Notes: generated by a model not told the origin, from the sequence alone. Numbered from the stretch's first letter, positions 13,473 through 26,026 are shown. The stretch is 64,000 bases of DNA from Hedera helix (GCA_947179155.2 OX359264.1:377001-441000); one strand, 5' to 3'. Translations and numbers: made by a program.

Positions 13473-14514
13473 TCCCGTTTGGTAGACCCAATTATATTTT
13501 TAATCTTTGTCCACTTGCAAAATGATCACTATCATTCTGTTTTAGGGTTTGATAAAAAATGTTTATTTTTTATTGAGTTTTAAGGGTCTGTTCGAGAATG
13601 ACTTATTTTTTTTGACTTAAAGTTAAATTTTTAGTACTAGTTGTGAATATGTTCGGCTAATAATGACTTTTAAGTTAGAATAAAATGTTAAGATTACTAA
13701 AATGTCAATTAATTAGAAGAACATTAGAAAAAATAAAAGAAAACATTTATGTCATTTCATAATCGTTGATCAACTTAAGTCGTTTTTTTAAGCAACAAAT
13801 AATTACTTATTTTTTATGACTATTTTTTGAACTTATAAGTCAAAAAAAAAAAGTTGATCCCAAACGACTTTTTAAGCTTAACTACTTATAAGTTCGGTTG
13901 ACCAACTTATAAGTAGCTCCCGAATAGGCATTAATAGTCCTAGACTCAAGGAATTGGACTGACCCGCGAATTTTTGTAAAAAAAATTAATTAATTTTTTT
14001 GGTTTAAATAATAAAGTCATGGTAATATTAATTTTTTTTTTAAATATGGAGTGATAATCATCTTGGGGGGGGGGGGGGGGGGGGGGAGAGTATTGTAGAG
14101 CAAAACAAATAATCAGTTTCAATTGATAAACACTACATCAGATAATCAATTTTGACTAATTCGCTAAAATTTTTATTTATTTTTTTATGTTGCATATATT
14201 TATTATTTTTTTATGTTACATATGTTTACATGTACACAATCTAAACAGTTTATCATTTATTTTATTTTCTTGACAAAATAATACTGAATGACCCAACATC
14301 ATCATTACCAAATAGTCCAGCTACAAAAGTTAAAATTCTAGATATCAATGATAAAGACATTGAATTGAAAGATTAAAAATAGTTGATTTGAGTAATACGA
14401 GTGAAAAATAGAGAAAATGAGAATGAAAGTTGAGATTAATAGTAAGTAATACTTTTTTTCTTTGTTTATTTTCTTTTAAATTTCTAAAATAGTTGAATTT
14501 AGATCTTAACTTTA
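13473..14514. repeat. AT-rich repeat unit, copy 3, left part (continues at 25483)
   Basis: It starts with the same CCCGTTTGGTAGACCCAATT and follows copy 1 closely, including the MITE-like core (about 13590-13935) and a 22-G homopolymer at 14065-14086. It stops at 14514 because the gypsy element is inserted there; its remainder is at 25483-25883. Joined, copy 3 would be about 1.44 kb, against 1.51 kb for copy 1. Confidence 0.75.
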
Positions 14515-17500
14515 TGTAAGACCCCGAATTTTATTAAATATAAAATTTAATTTTTCTTCATATATATTTTTCATGAAACAGTAAGTGGTTAAATTGACGA
14601 AATTGAAAGTTAAGGATGCTATGTGCAAATTTTATTTTGACGGACAATATTCGTTTTGTCGGGGAATATTCGTTTTGTCGGGGAATATTTGTGTCGTACG
14701 ACGGCGCCGAAATAACAAATTATTTGTGGACCCCACAACGGAATATTTGTCGGATATAGAAAACGACAGAAGTAACCTTTTTAAATAAAAATAGTCAACG
14801 GTGTTAACTGTTAAAAAACCGGTGATAAAAGAATAGTAGCATACGGTAATTTATGGTATTTTCTGTAGCACACGGTACTCTACAGTAGCACACAGTATTG
14901 CACAGTGTCTCATATTATTGGTCTGATAATTGACACCATAACTGTTGCGCATCATTTCATCAATAATTGTCACTGCATAATATTTTATATTATCAATTCA
15001 ATTATTGTTGCTACACAATATTTTGCATTATTGATTCAATAATTGTCATTACACTGTATTTCATATCATCGAGTCAATAATTGTTGGTGCACTGTAGTTT
15101 AAAATTATTGAATCTAATAATTGTCACAGTAGCAAATACACTATAATTTATATTATTAAATTAATAAAAATATGTAACGTGTTTCTTACATTATTGTGGT
15201 AACATTATTTTATATGTTGGACTCACAGGAAGAATAAATAAATAAATAAATAAAAAATAATTAATTTTACTATTTGAAATAGTAACGTGAATAGTGACGT
15301 GAATAGTGACGTGAATAGTAAGAAACATGTGGAACCCATTGTGGGGCCCATATGAAATGTGAGAAATGTGAGAATTGCTGAAGAGTTGGTGGAGGCTGCT
15401 GCGCAGCCTCTGCTGAAAATTTTTTATTTCACCTACCGTGCATAGTAACTTCTTTTCTCCTATAAATAGCTTGTTCAGCTGAATAAAAAAATCACACCTA
15501 AAACATAGAATTTTTCTATAAGAATTTTATGAGTTTTCTCTGAGAATAGTAAGCTTATTTTGAGTGTTTGAAAGCCAAAAGGAGTGCAGAAAATTTTCAA
15601 GTAAGTCTTTTATTAAAGAGTAGTAATTTCATAAATTCCTATTTTTCACGGTATTCATAAATCTTCCTTTAGAAGACTTTTCTTTAAGAAGATTCATTTT
15701 TAAAAGCTTTCTTTGGAAGATTTATTTTGAAATATTATTTTAAAAACTATTTTAAAGTAGTTATATTATACTACAAAAATTATGTTAAATATATATAATT
15801 TTGATAGTTCATAATATATGAATTATCATACACCTTGAAATTTATATGTGGTAACTACTAATTTTATTAAAAATATATAGGTTGATCAACCTCATTTAAA
15901 TCAATATCCAGTCACGTGTTAAGGTAAGGAATATTATCTTCTTTCATATTCTAACTTACTATGGTAAGGAATATTATTCTTTTCACACTCTTAAATTTAC
16001 TGTGGTAAGGAATATCATCTTCTTTCATATTCTAACTTACTACGGTAAGGGGTATCACTCTTTTCATCATCATAAATGGATATTATTTTCTTTCTTACTT
16101 GAAGGGATTATCATTCTTTGATTCTCGAAAATAATATCGTTTCTTTCTTGTGCCATTTATTTCCATGTATTAAATTGTGGGAATAACCTTACGGCGCGGT
16201 TTACCGCCTGTTGGTGAATAACCTTTTGTATTCACTCCTTATTAATCTTTGAGAATAACCTTACGGTGCGGATTATCGCATGTTTGGTGAATAACTCTTC
16301 GTATTCAAATTGATGGGAATAACCTTACGGCGCGGATTATCGCCTGTTTGGTGAATAACTATTCCTATTCAAATTGATGGGAATAACCTTACGGTGCGGA
16401 TTATCGCCTGTTGGTGAATAACCCTTTTTATTTGTCTCGTGTGGAAATAATTTGTCTACACGAATTATCACATGACACTTTTATTCCATATTCGTAAGTG
16501 ATATCATTTTCCTTTATACTCATAAGGGATACCATCTTTTTCATCTTCCATTATTCAAACTTACTATGGTAAGGGATATTAATTTCCTTCACCTTTTGTT
16601 AATCAAACCTGCTACGGTAAGGGATATTATTTTCTTTCATACTCCTAAATCGAAACTTATTATGGAACTATTGCTTCTATAATTCCTGAAAATATTATAT
16701 GTTCCATAATAGTTGAACTTCATTATTTCAACTGAACCTTCCTATTTACGTGAACCTTTCTATTGAACTGTAACCGTTATTCTGAACTGTGGATCTTGAA
16801 TATCATTTTTAAATTTCACTCCACATCATGTTGGCAATTTGGACATTATTTGAATCTGCACAAAGTAAACTTCTGATACTTATTGTTTATCCTGTTCTTC
16901 TGTTCATCATTTGTATCACTGTTATTTGTATTAATCATCAAAAATCAAGCTGTTGTGAATATCTGTGGCCGGGGGCACAGATGTGATATAATTGCTGAAC
17001 AGATGATAGGTTAAAGGCGATATACTAGGTTAAAGGCGATACATCTGTTCGGTGTCTTTTATGGCACGTGGTGAATGTTCTCTTTGGCCCGTAGTGCAAA
17101 GATGAACTGTTGGTTGGTATGATTATGACCAAAGGCTGAATCTGGTATAATCATGACCGTTGGTGATTTATTGAATATCTTTGGCCCGTAGTGCAAAGAT
17201 GAACTGTTGATTGGTATGATTATTACCAAAGGCTGAATCTGGTATAATCATGACCGTTGGTGTTATATTAAATGTCTTTGGCCCGTAGTGCAAATATGAA
17301 CTGTTGATCTGCATGATTATGATCAGGAACTGTGAATTTTTATTATCATGACTAATGGTATTTCAGATGATAAAAGTTGATGATATTTTTACAAAAAAGA
17401 GAAGCGAGTGGACATTATAGTCTGCATTATTCTTCTAATAGATTGCTCATTCCGCTGCTATTATTGATCTGAACGTTATTTAAGAATTTAACTACAGTTT

Positions 17501-17877
17501 TTGATATAAACCTTGTAGTCTATTGTATTCTATCAAGAACTCAACTGTTGAAGGCTAATGATAATTTATTCGTCATTATCTTAGTCATGATATTTCTTAC
17601 TGGGCTATTTGAGCTCACCCTTTCTTTTGTTCCATTGTTTTTCAACAGGAGATGAAAACATAACGGGGTCTAGCCGGGGGATGGAGTGAGAGTCCGAGGA
17701 ATAGTTGTCGTAGTCTTCACGTGTTGTAAAATAGTGTGACAATAATAGTGAAGACTTAGTTGTGTATTATTATTATACACTGTATTGTTGTACGTTGTGC
17801 TTTGTTGTAATAATTTTGTTGTAGTCTTTTGACGACTCAAGTTTGGGCTGTGTAGGCCTAGATTTGGGGGTGTCACA
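14515..17877 (+). repeat. 5' LTR of the gypsy element
   Basis: 3,363 bp, TG...CA. Internal minisatellite-like sections: 14920-15130 (repeats around AATAATTGTCA/CACTGTA), GTGAATAGTGAC repeats near 15290-15320, four copies of an AATAACCTTACGGCGCGG block at about 16178, 16250, 16315 and 16379, and three copies of a TTTGGCCCGTAGTGCAAA block between 17090 and 17300. The 67-codon ORF near its start is repeated in the 3' LTR and is not a gene. Confidence 0.95.
15461..15470 (+). promoter_or_regulatory. Probable TATA box of the gypsy LTR
   Basis: CTATAAATAG stands after a pyrimidine-rich stretch inside the 5' LTR, with the same sequence at 23061-23070 in the 3' LTR. This is the usual position and form of an LTR core promoter. 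The start site would be about 30 bp downstream (inference). Confidence 0.6.
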
Positions 17878-17879
17878 GT

Positions 17880-17893
17880 TGGCATCAGAGCTT
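17880..17893 (+). promoter_or_regulatory. Primer-binding site of the gypsy element
   Basis: TGGCATCAGAGC begins two bases after the 5' LTR. It differs by one base from TGGTATCAGAGC, the usual plant site complementary to the 3' end of initiator tRNA-Met. Confidence 0.8.
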
Positions 17894-18077
17894 AGGGATA
17901 TGGTCTTTAATGGAGATCTGGGGTTAGAACTAGGAGGGGAGAGACGAATAGAATCAGTCACTAGTGTGTCCCACCTAAATTAGATTTTATTATCTAATGA
18001 GTTGATTTGAATATAGGGACATGAAGTGATGAGTCAGTTTATTTGAACTAACATCTATTTTGTGACCACAGTTAAGT

Positions 18078-18692
18078 ATGACATCTGGAAATCAGGAGGT
18101 TAACCACGGAGTACCCGAAGTGAATGTAGAGGCCACAAACAATTCTTCTACAAACTCAGAGTTGAATAATTTGCCTAAAGCAAAAATTATTTGTATCCGA
18201 TCTAAAGAAGAAGAAGGTGAAAGTTCTACCGTCGTTCTTCCAAATTCGTTCTTTAAAGGATATCCGGAACTTGCGGAAATTGTTGCCTTTAATTTGCTCG
18301 ACAGTTGGAAACATATCATCACCTGGTTATGCTCGATAACAAAGGATCAGAATATATGGACGTTTCATATAAGTCTTTGGGATTTATGGTGTTCTAGCTA
18401 TGAGTTTCAAGATTATTTAAAAATGATGTTTCTATACTTTTGGGCGTTACAATTTAAAGGAATTCAGGTTAAGTTAGTCACTATCATGGAAACTGCAGTC
18501 TATCGAAAATACTATTCTTATAGAAATCATTGGTACGTTACTACTGATGAAGTTGAGGAATCCGAGAAACAGTTCGTTAGAGAATTATTTAGTGGTATTC
18601 CCATGGTTGAAATACGTGAAGATCCGAATGAAGTACTCGGGATTCGATTTGACGATAACAGTCAAGAAATCGAAGGAGGTGATAACTGGTAA
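18078..18692 (+). CDS. Unrecognised ORF at the gag position of the gypsy element
   Basis: A 204-residue ORF starting at the first ATG after the primer-binding site. I do not recognise it. The N-terminal third is polar and Asn/Ser-rich, the middle (about residues 75-125) is rich in Trp, Phe, Tyr and Leu, and the C-terminal 45 residues are acidic. There is no CCHC zinc knuckle and no recognisable retrotransposon Gag domain. It overlaps the upstream part of the pol frame and is in a different frame, ending at a TAA (18690-18692) about where protease homology begins. It could be a highly diverged Gag, a truncated Gag after deletion, or captured sequence. Confidence 0.5.
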   Translation: MTSGNQEVNHGVPEVNVEATNNSSTNSELNNLPKAKIICIRSKEEEGESSTVVLPNSFFKGYPELAEIVAFNLLDSWKHIITWLCSITKDQNIWTFHISLWDLWCSSYEFQDYLKMMFLYFWALQFKGIQVKLVTIMETAVYRKYYSYRNHWYVTTDEVEESEKQFVRELFSGIPMVEIREDPNEVLGIRFDDNSQEIEGGDNW

Positions 18693-21600
18693 GTTATTCA
18701 TAAATTCTCGTGAATTCTACGCTATGTTAGATACTGGCTCTATCCACTCTTTTATCTCACCTATATGTACTCAACGTTTAAATTTGACTATTGAAAACTT
18801 AAATCTTGTCTTATCAGTTGAAATCTCATTGGGAGAAATACTTATTACATTTACTATCTATAAATCTTGCCTAGTTCAAATCAACAACCTCACATTCCCT
18901 GTTGACCTTATTTCTTTGGAGATGCATGAATTTGATGTGATTTTAGGAATTGATTGGTTGACTACCCATCATGCTAAAATTGATTGTTTTCATAAGATTA
19001 TTAGTTTTCATATTCCTAATCAACCTGTCATGCAAATTCAAGCAACTAAACCATTGAAATCTATAACTGTTATTTCTAGCCATAAAGCCATTCGTTTATT
19101 GAAAAACGGATGTCAAGCCTTTTTAGCTCATGTCACTGATTTGAACAAAAATACGTCAAACTTGAATGATATTCCCATTGTTAATGAGTTTCCTGGCGTT
19201 TTTCCGGAGGAACTTCCTGGTTTACCCCCAAACCGTGAAATTGAATTTTGTATTGATCTTGAACCTGGTACCAAGCCCATTTCCAAAACCCCATACCGAA
19301 TGGCTCCCATTGAACTTCAAGAGTTAAAAGTCCAACTACAGGAATTGTTGGATACTGGTTTCATTCGTCCGAGTGCATCACCTTGGGGTGCTCCTGTTCT
19401 ATTTGTGAAGAAGAAAGACGGGAGTATGAGATTGTGCATTGACTACCGAGAATTGAACCATGTCACCATCAAAAACAGGTATCCGTTACCTCGAATTGAT
19501 GACATGTTTGATCAATTACAAGGTGCTCAACATTTCTCAAAGATTGATCTCCGTTCTGGATATCATCAGTTAAAGGTTAAAGCTGAGGACATTCCAAAGA
19601 CTGCTTTCAGAACTCGTTATGGGCATTATGAGTTTTTAGTCATGCCTTTTGGACTAACCAATGCTCCTGCAACTTTCATGGACATGATGAACCGAATATT
19701 CAAGGAATATTTGGATCATTTTGTGGTTGTCTTTATTGATGACATCCTCATATACTCCAAAAGTCGTGAGGATCATGAACAACACCTGAGATTGATACTC
19801 CAGAAGCTCCGTGAGAACAAATTATATGTCAAGTTGAAAAAATGTGAGTTATGGCTTGAGGAGGTCACGTTTCTTGGGCATGTGATTTCTAGTCAAGGAA
19901 TATCAGTCGATCCTGCGAAGATTGAAACGGTACTAAATTGGGAACAACCCAAGACAGTAACCGAAGTCCGAAGTTTTCTGGGCCTAGCTGGTTATTATCG
20001 GAGATTCGTAGAAGGATTTTCTCGAATCGCCACTCCATTAACTCAGCTTACTTGGAAAAGCACAAAATTCATATGGAGCGAGCAATGCGAGAAACGTTTT
20101 CAAGAGCTTAAGAGGAGACTTGTTTCAGCTCCTGTTCTGACCATTCCATCAGGATCGGGAGAATTTGTCATATACAGCGATGCTTCAGGCAAAGGTCTAG
20201 GCTGTGTCCTTATGCAACATGGAAAGGTTATAGCCTATGCCTCTCGACAACTCAAAGATTATGAGAAAAATTACCCTACTCATGATCTAGAGTTGGCAGC
20301 AGTCGTTTTCGCGTTGAAGATCTGGAGACACTACTTGTACGGAGAGAAAGTGGATATCTATACGAATCATAAAAGTCTCAAGTATTTCTTCACCCAGAAG
20401 GAACTCAACATGCGACAACGACGTTGGCTTGAGCTGTTGAAGGATTATGATCACACAATCCAGTATCACCCGGGAAAGGCGAACGTTGTAGCTGACGCTT
20501 TGAGCAGAAAATCTTATGCGAGTACAAGTGCACTGCTGACAACACAAAAGCGTATTTTGTACGACTTGCAAAAGATGGAGATGGAGCTAAAGACACCAGG
20601 GACCCACTCGAAGATTGCTCACGTGCGAGTAGAACCAGCTTTAATCGATAAAATTAAAGCTGCTCAAGCTACCGATCCGGAACTGATAAACATGATAAAA
20701 AAAGTACAAGAAGGTACCATTCCCGAAGCAAGAATCGACGAGAAAGGAATACTTCGAGTCAACTCTCGACTCTGTGTTCCTAACGATCCTGAATTAAAGC
20801 ATAAAATCATGATAGAGGCACACAACACGCCATTTGCAATCCACCCAGGAGGTACCAAGATGTATCGAGATCTTCGACATACATTTTGGTGGAACAATAT
20901 GAAAAGGGAGATTGCAGAGTTTATCTCAAGGTGCTTAACTTGTCAACGTGTCAAGGCAGAGCATCAAGTACCTAAGGGTCCTTTACAACCACTTGAGGTT
21001 CCCGAATGGAAGTGGGAACACATCAATATGGATTTCGTGACGGGTCTTTCCAAAGTTTCTCAAGGCTTAGATGCAATTTGGGTCATCGTAGATAGATTGA
21101 CCAAATCCGCTCATTTCTTGCCTATACGAGAAAACTTTTCACTTGAACGTCTTGCCGGTATGTACATAAATGAGATCGTGAGATTGCATGGCATGCCAGT
21201 TTCCATAGTTTCTGATCGAGATCCTAGATTCACTTCACGCTTTTGGATCAGTCTACAAAAAGCTATGGGCACTGAACTACGTTTTAGTTCTGCATACCAT
21301 CCTCAAACGGACGGACAATCGGAAAGGACGATCAAGACCCTCAAAGATCTTTTGAGACTTTGTGTATTAGACTTCAAAGGAAGTTGGGATAAGTACTTGC
21401 CATTGGTGGAATTTTCTTACAACAACAGTTACCAAGCAAGCATAGGCATGACTCCATTCGAGGCTTTGTATGGAAGGAAGTGTTGCTCTCCAATATGTTG
21501 GAATGAGGTAGGAGAAGCAAAATTGTTGGGACCCGAGTTGGTACGCTTGACGACCGAAAAGATCCAAATGATCCGACAACGAATACAGACAGCGCAAGAA

Positions 21601-22119
21601 CGACAAAAGAGTTGTGCTGATCTTCATCGGAGAGACGAAAGTTTCAACGTCGGAGATCATGTATTCTTACGTGTTTCTCCATGGAAAGGAATTACGAGAT
21701 TCGGAAAGAGAGGAAAACTCAACCCTCGATTTATTGGCCCATTTGAAATCCTCGATCGGGTGGGAACTGTAGCTTACAGACTAGCCTTACCACCAAGTAT
21801 GTCTCGCATCCATAACGTTTTTCACATATCTATGTTACGTAAATATGTGAAGGACCCAAACCACGTCATTGAGTTAGAACCAGACGTTATAGCAGAAGAT
21901 TTAACGTATGAGGAGGTACATGTTAAGATCCTAGATAAGAAGGAGCAGATTCTATGCTCAAAGGTTATACCTCAAGTTAAGGTTTTATGGAGGAACCAAG
22001 ATATTGAAGAAATGACCTGGGAGCTAGAATCCGAGATGAAATCTAAATATCCTTACCTCTTCGAAATGCCAGGTACGTCAATTTCGGGGACGAAATTTCA
22101 TAAGGAGGGGAGGTTGTAA
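18672..22119 (+). CDS. Gypsy Pol polyprotein: protease, RT, RNase H, integrase, chromodomain-like end
   Basis: The frame is open from 18547 to 22119 (1,190 codons from an in-frame ATG), but recognisable homology starts near 18672, so upstream residues may be accidental. Residues below count from 18547. Protease: LDTGS near 62. Reverse transcriptase: about 270-450 with MPFGLTNAP and the active-site core FIDD near 397. RNase H: YSDAS then TNHKSLKYF near 605, where most relatives have TDHKSL, so a probable catalytic Asp is replaced by Asn. Integrase: HHCC zinc finger from about 760, catalytic D-D-E core ending in YHPQTDGQSERT. The C-terminus (about 1120-1175; VLWRNQDIEEMTWE) resembles a chromodomain. 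The stop codon lies within the first bases of the 3' LTR. The ORF is uninterrupted, but gag is missing. Confidence 0.9.
22100..22114 (+). promoter_or_regulatory. Polypurine tract of the gypsy element
   Basis: A purine-rich stretch (AAGGAGGGGAGG) lies directly before the 3' LTR; it primes plus-strand DNA synthesis in this class of element. Confidence 0.8.
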
Positions 22120-25100
22120 GACCCCGAATTTTATGAAATATAAAATTTAATTTTTCTTCATATATATTTTTCATGAAACAGTAAGTGGTTAAATTGACGA
22201 AATTGAAAGTTAAGGATGCTATGTGCAAATTTTATTTTGACAGACAATATTCGTTTTGTCGGGGAATATTCGTTTTGTCGGGGAATATTCGTGTCGTACG
22301 ACGGCGCCGAAATAACAAATTATTTGTGGACCCCACAACGGAATATTTGTCGGATATAGAAAACGACAGAAGTAACCTTTTTAAATAAAAATAGTCAACG
22401 GTGTTAACTGTTAAAAAACCGGTGATAAAAGAATAGTAGCATACGGTAATTTATGGTATTTTCTGTAGCACACGGTACTCTACAGTAGCACACAGTATTG
22501 CACAGTGTCTCATATTATTGGTCTGATAATTGACACCATAACTGTTGCGCATCATTTCATCAATAATTGTCACTGCATAATATTTTATATTATCAATTCA
22601 ATTATTGTTGCTACACAGTATTTTGCATTATTGATTCAATAATTGTCATTACACTGTATTTCATATCATCGAGTCAATAATTGTTAGTGCACTGTAGTTT
22701 AAAATTATTGAATCTAATAATTGTCACAGTAGCAAATACACTATAATTTATATTATTAAATTAATAAAAATATGTAACGTGTTTCTTACATTATTGTGGT
22801 AACATTATTTTATATGTTGGACTCACAGGAAGAATAAATAAATAAATAAAAAAAAAATAATTAATTTTACTATTTGAAATAGTAACGTGAATAGTGACGT
22901 GAATAGTAACGTGAATAGTAAGAAACATGTGTGACCCATTGTGGGGCCCACATGAAATGTGAGAAATGTGAGAATTGCTGAAGAGTTGGTGGAGGCTGCT
23001 GCGCAGCCTCTGCTGAAAATTTTTTATTTCACCTACCGTGCATAGTAACTTCTTTTCTCCTATAAATAGCTTGTTCAGCTGAATAGAAAAATCACACCTA
23101 AAACATAGAATTTTTCTATAAGAATTTTATGAGTTTTCTCTGAGAATAGTAAGCTTATTTTGAGTGTTTGAAAGCCAAAAGGAGTGCAGAAAATTTTCAA
23201 GTAAGTCTTTTATTAAAGAGTAGTAATTTCATAAATTCCTATTTTTCACGGTATTCATAAATCTTCCTTTAGAAGACTCTTCTTTAAGAAGATTCATTTT
23301 TAAAAGCTTTCTTTGGAAGATTTATTTTGAAATATTATTTTAAAAACTATTTTAAAGTAGTTATATTATACTACAAAAATTATGTTAAATATATATAATT
23401 TTGATAGTTCATAATATATGAATTATCATACACCTTGAAATTTATATGTGGTAACTACTAATTTTATTAAAAATATATAGGTTGATCAACCTCATTTAAA
23501 TCAATATCCAGTCACGTGTTAAGGTAAGGAATATTATCTTCTTTCATATTCTAACTTACTATGGTAAGGAATATTATTCTTTTCACACTCTTAAATTTAC
23601 TGTGGTAAGGAATATCATCTTCTTTCATATTCTAACTTACTACGGTAAGGGGTATCACTCTTTTCATCATCATAAATGGATATTATTTTCTTTCTTACTT
23701 GAAGGGATTATCATTCTTTGATTCTCGAAAATAATATCGTTTCTTTCTTGTGCCATTTATTTCCATGTATTAAATTGTGGGAATAACCTTACGGCGCGGT
23801 TTACCGCCTGTTGGTGAATAACCTTTTGTATTCACTCCTTATTAATCTTTGAGAATAACCTTACGGTGCGGATTATCGCATGTTTGGTGAATAACTCTTC
23901 GTATTCAAATTGATGGGAATAACCTTACGGCGCGGATTATCGCCTGTTTGGTGAATAACTATTCCTATTCAAATTGATGGGAATAACCTTACGGTGCGGA
24001 TTATCGCCTGTTGGTGAATAACCCTTTTTATTTGTCTCGTGTGGAAATAATTTGTCTACACGAATTATCACATGACACTTTTATTCCATATTCGTAAGTG
24101 ATATCATTTTCCTTTATACTCATAAGGGATACCATCTTTTTCATCTTCCATTATTCAAACTTACTATGGTAAGGGATATTAATTTCCTTCACCTTTTGTT
24201 AATCAAACCTGCTACGGTAAGGGATATTATTTTCTTTCATACTCCTAAATCGAAACTTATTATGGAACTATTGCTTCTATAATTCCTGAAAATATTATAT
24301 GTTCCATAATAGTTGAACTTCATTATTTCAACTGAACCTTCCTATTTACGTGAACCTTTCTATTGAACTGTAACCGTTATTCTGAACTGTGGATCTTGAA
24401 TATCATTTTTAAATTTCACTCCACATCATGTTGGCAATTTGGACATTATTTGAATCTGCACAAAGTAAACTTCTGATACTTATTGTTTATCATGTTCTTC
24501 TGTTCATCATTTGTATCACTGTTATTTGTATTAATCATCAAAAATCAAGCTGTTGTGAATATCTGTGGCCGGGGGCACATATGTGATATAATTGTTGAAC
24601 AGATGATAGGTTAAAGGCGATATACTAGGTTAAAGGCGATACATCTGTTCGGTGTCTTTTATGGCACGTGGTGAATGTTCTCTTTGGCCCGTAGTGCAAA
24701 GATGAACTGTTGGTTGGTATGATTATGACCAAAGGCTGAATCTGGTATAATCATGACCGTTGGTGCTTTATTGAATATCTTTGGCCCGTAGTGCAAAGAT
24801 GAACTGCTGATTGGTATGATTATTACCAAAGGCTGAATCTGGTATAATCATGATCGTTGGTGTTATATTAAATGTCTTTGGCCCGTAGTGCAAATATAAA
24901 CTGTTGATCTGCATGATTATGATCAGGAACTGTGAATTTTTATTATCATGACTAATGGTATTTCAGATGATAAAAGTTGATGATATTTTTACAAAAAAGA
25001 GAAGCGAGTGGACATTATAGTCTGCATTATTCTTCTAATAGATTGCTCATTCCGCTGCTATTATTGATCTGAACGTTATTTAAGAATTTAACTACAGTTT

Positions 25101-25477
25101 TTGATATAAACCTTGTAGTCTATTGTATTCTATCAAGAACTCAACTGTTGAAGGCTAATGATAATTTATTCGTCATTATCTTAGTCATGATATTTCTTAC
25201 TGGGCTATTTGAGCTCACCCTTTCTTTTGTTCCATTGTTTTTCAACAGGAAATGAAAACATAACGGGGTCTAGCCGGGGGATGGAGTGAGAGTCCGAGGA
25301 ATAGCTGTCGTAGTCTTCAGGTGTTGTAAAATAATGTGACAATAATAGTGAAGACTTAGTTGTGTATTATTATTATACACTGTATTGTTGTACGTTGTGC
25401 TTTGTTGTAATAATTTTGTTGTAGTCTTTTGACGACTCAAGTTTGGGCTGTGTAGGCCTAGATTTGGGGGTGTCACA
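22115..25477 (+). repeat. 3' LTR of the gypsy element
   Basis: 3,363 bp, the same length as the 5' LTR and nearly identical. Differences seen by eye include a longer A run in the 22850 region and scattered transitions. It ends TGTCACA, followed by the CTTTA target duplication. Confidence 0.95.
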
Positions 25478-25482
25478 CTTTA

Positions 25483-25883
25483 AGTTATAGTAGATAAGGT
25501 TAGTGAAATAAATTAATTTTAAATTGTTATTAAGGAATGAGTTTGGTTAGGTTGGCCACCTGTGGGTTAGGCTGCTTTGGGGTGGACCAAATTAAACTGG
25601 GTCAAAAAGGTCCATATTTTATTGAGTATAAAAAAATAAGCCCAACGTTTAGTTTTTTATGAGTAAATTGGGTTGACCTGTGAACTTGAACAGTTTTTGT
25701 TAAGTCTAATGTGAAATTAACGCTCCCTTAACTTATAATAATAATAATAAATCGTGACATTTGCTAAACTGCCCTTTTAATAATAGTAACTAGTACTAGT
25801 TCTTGAAAAAAATTACGTTTAAAACTCCTTATTTTTACTTTATAAAGCCTTTTTTATATTTAAATGGGCCTTCACTTCATTAA
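25483..25883. repeat. AT-rich repeat unit, copy 3, right part
   Basis: Continues the unit interrupted at 14514. It matches 12534-12979 of copy 1 (e.g. AAGGAATGAGTTNGGTTAG and GGGTTAGGCTGCTTTGGGG), with small deletions. Confidence 0.75.
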
Positions 25884-26026
25884 AACAATAATATTAGCAT
25901 TATTAATGCATTCAAACTGTTCTTGACACGAGGGATTTGTTAACGGACTCGTAAGAATGGCCTTAGTCTACTCAACAAAGTTATCTTCTCTCTTTTAATT
26001 AATGAGGTTATAGTCGGTTAAGATCA
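25884..26026. other. Short unassigned stretch
   Basis: Between repeat copy 3 and the first recognisable LTR bases of the next element. It contains TGTTAACG at 25938, the same eight bases that start the right-hand LTR at 31446, so it could hold a rearranged LTR end, but no longer similarity was seen. Confidence 0.3.

Larger units (their letters stand above)
14515..25477 (+). mobile_element. Complete Ty3/Gypsy LTR retrotransposon, chromovirus type
   Basis: This 10,963-bp element has two 3,363-bp LTRs (14515-17877, 22115-25477) that begin TGTAAGACCCC and end TGTCACA. It is bounded by the 5-bp duplication CTTTA (14510-14514, 25478-25482). A primer-binding site follows the left LTR and a polypurine tract precedes the right one. 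Pol order is protease, RT, RNase H, integrase, then a chromodomain-like C-terminus, which is Ty3/Gypsy order; the end motif and long LTRs suggest the Tekay/Del group (inference). The LTRs differ at roughly two dozen positions by eye (below 1%), so the insertion is recent. There is no recognisable gag, so it probably depends on Gag supplied by relatives. Confidence 0.95.

Noticed and set aside
14585..22388. 67-codon ORFs at 14585-14788 and 22185-22388
   Set aside because: The same LTR position in the two gypsy LTRs upstream of the promoter; no similarity recognised.
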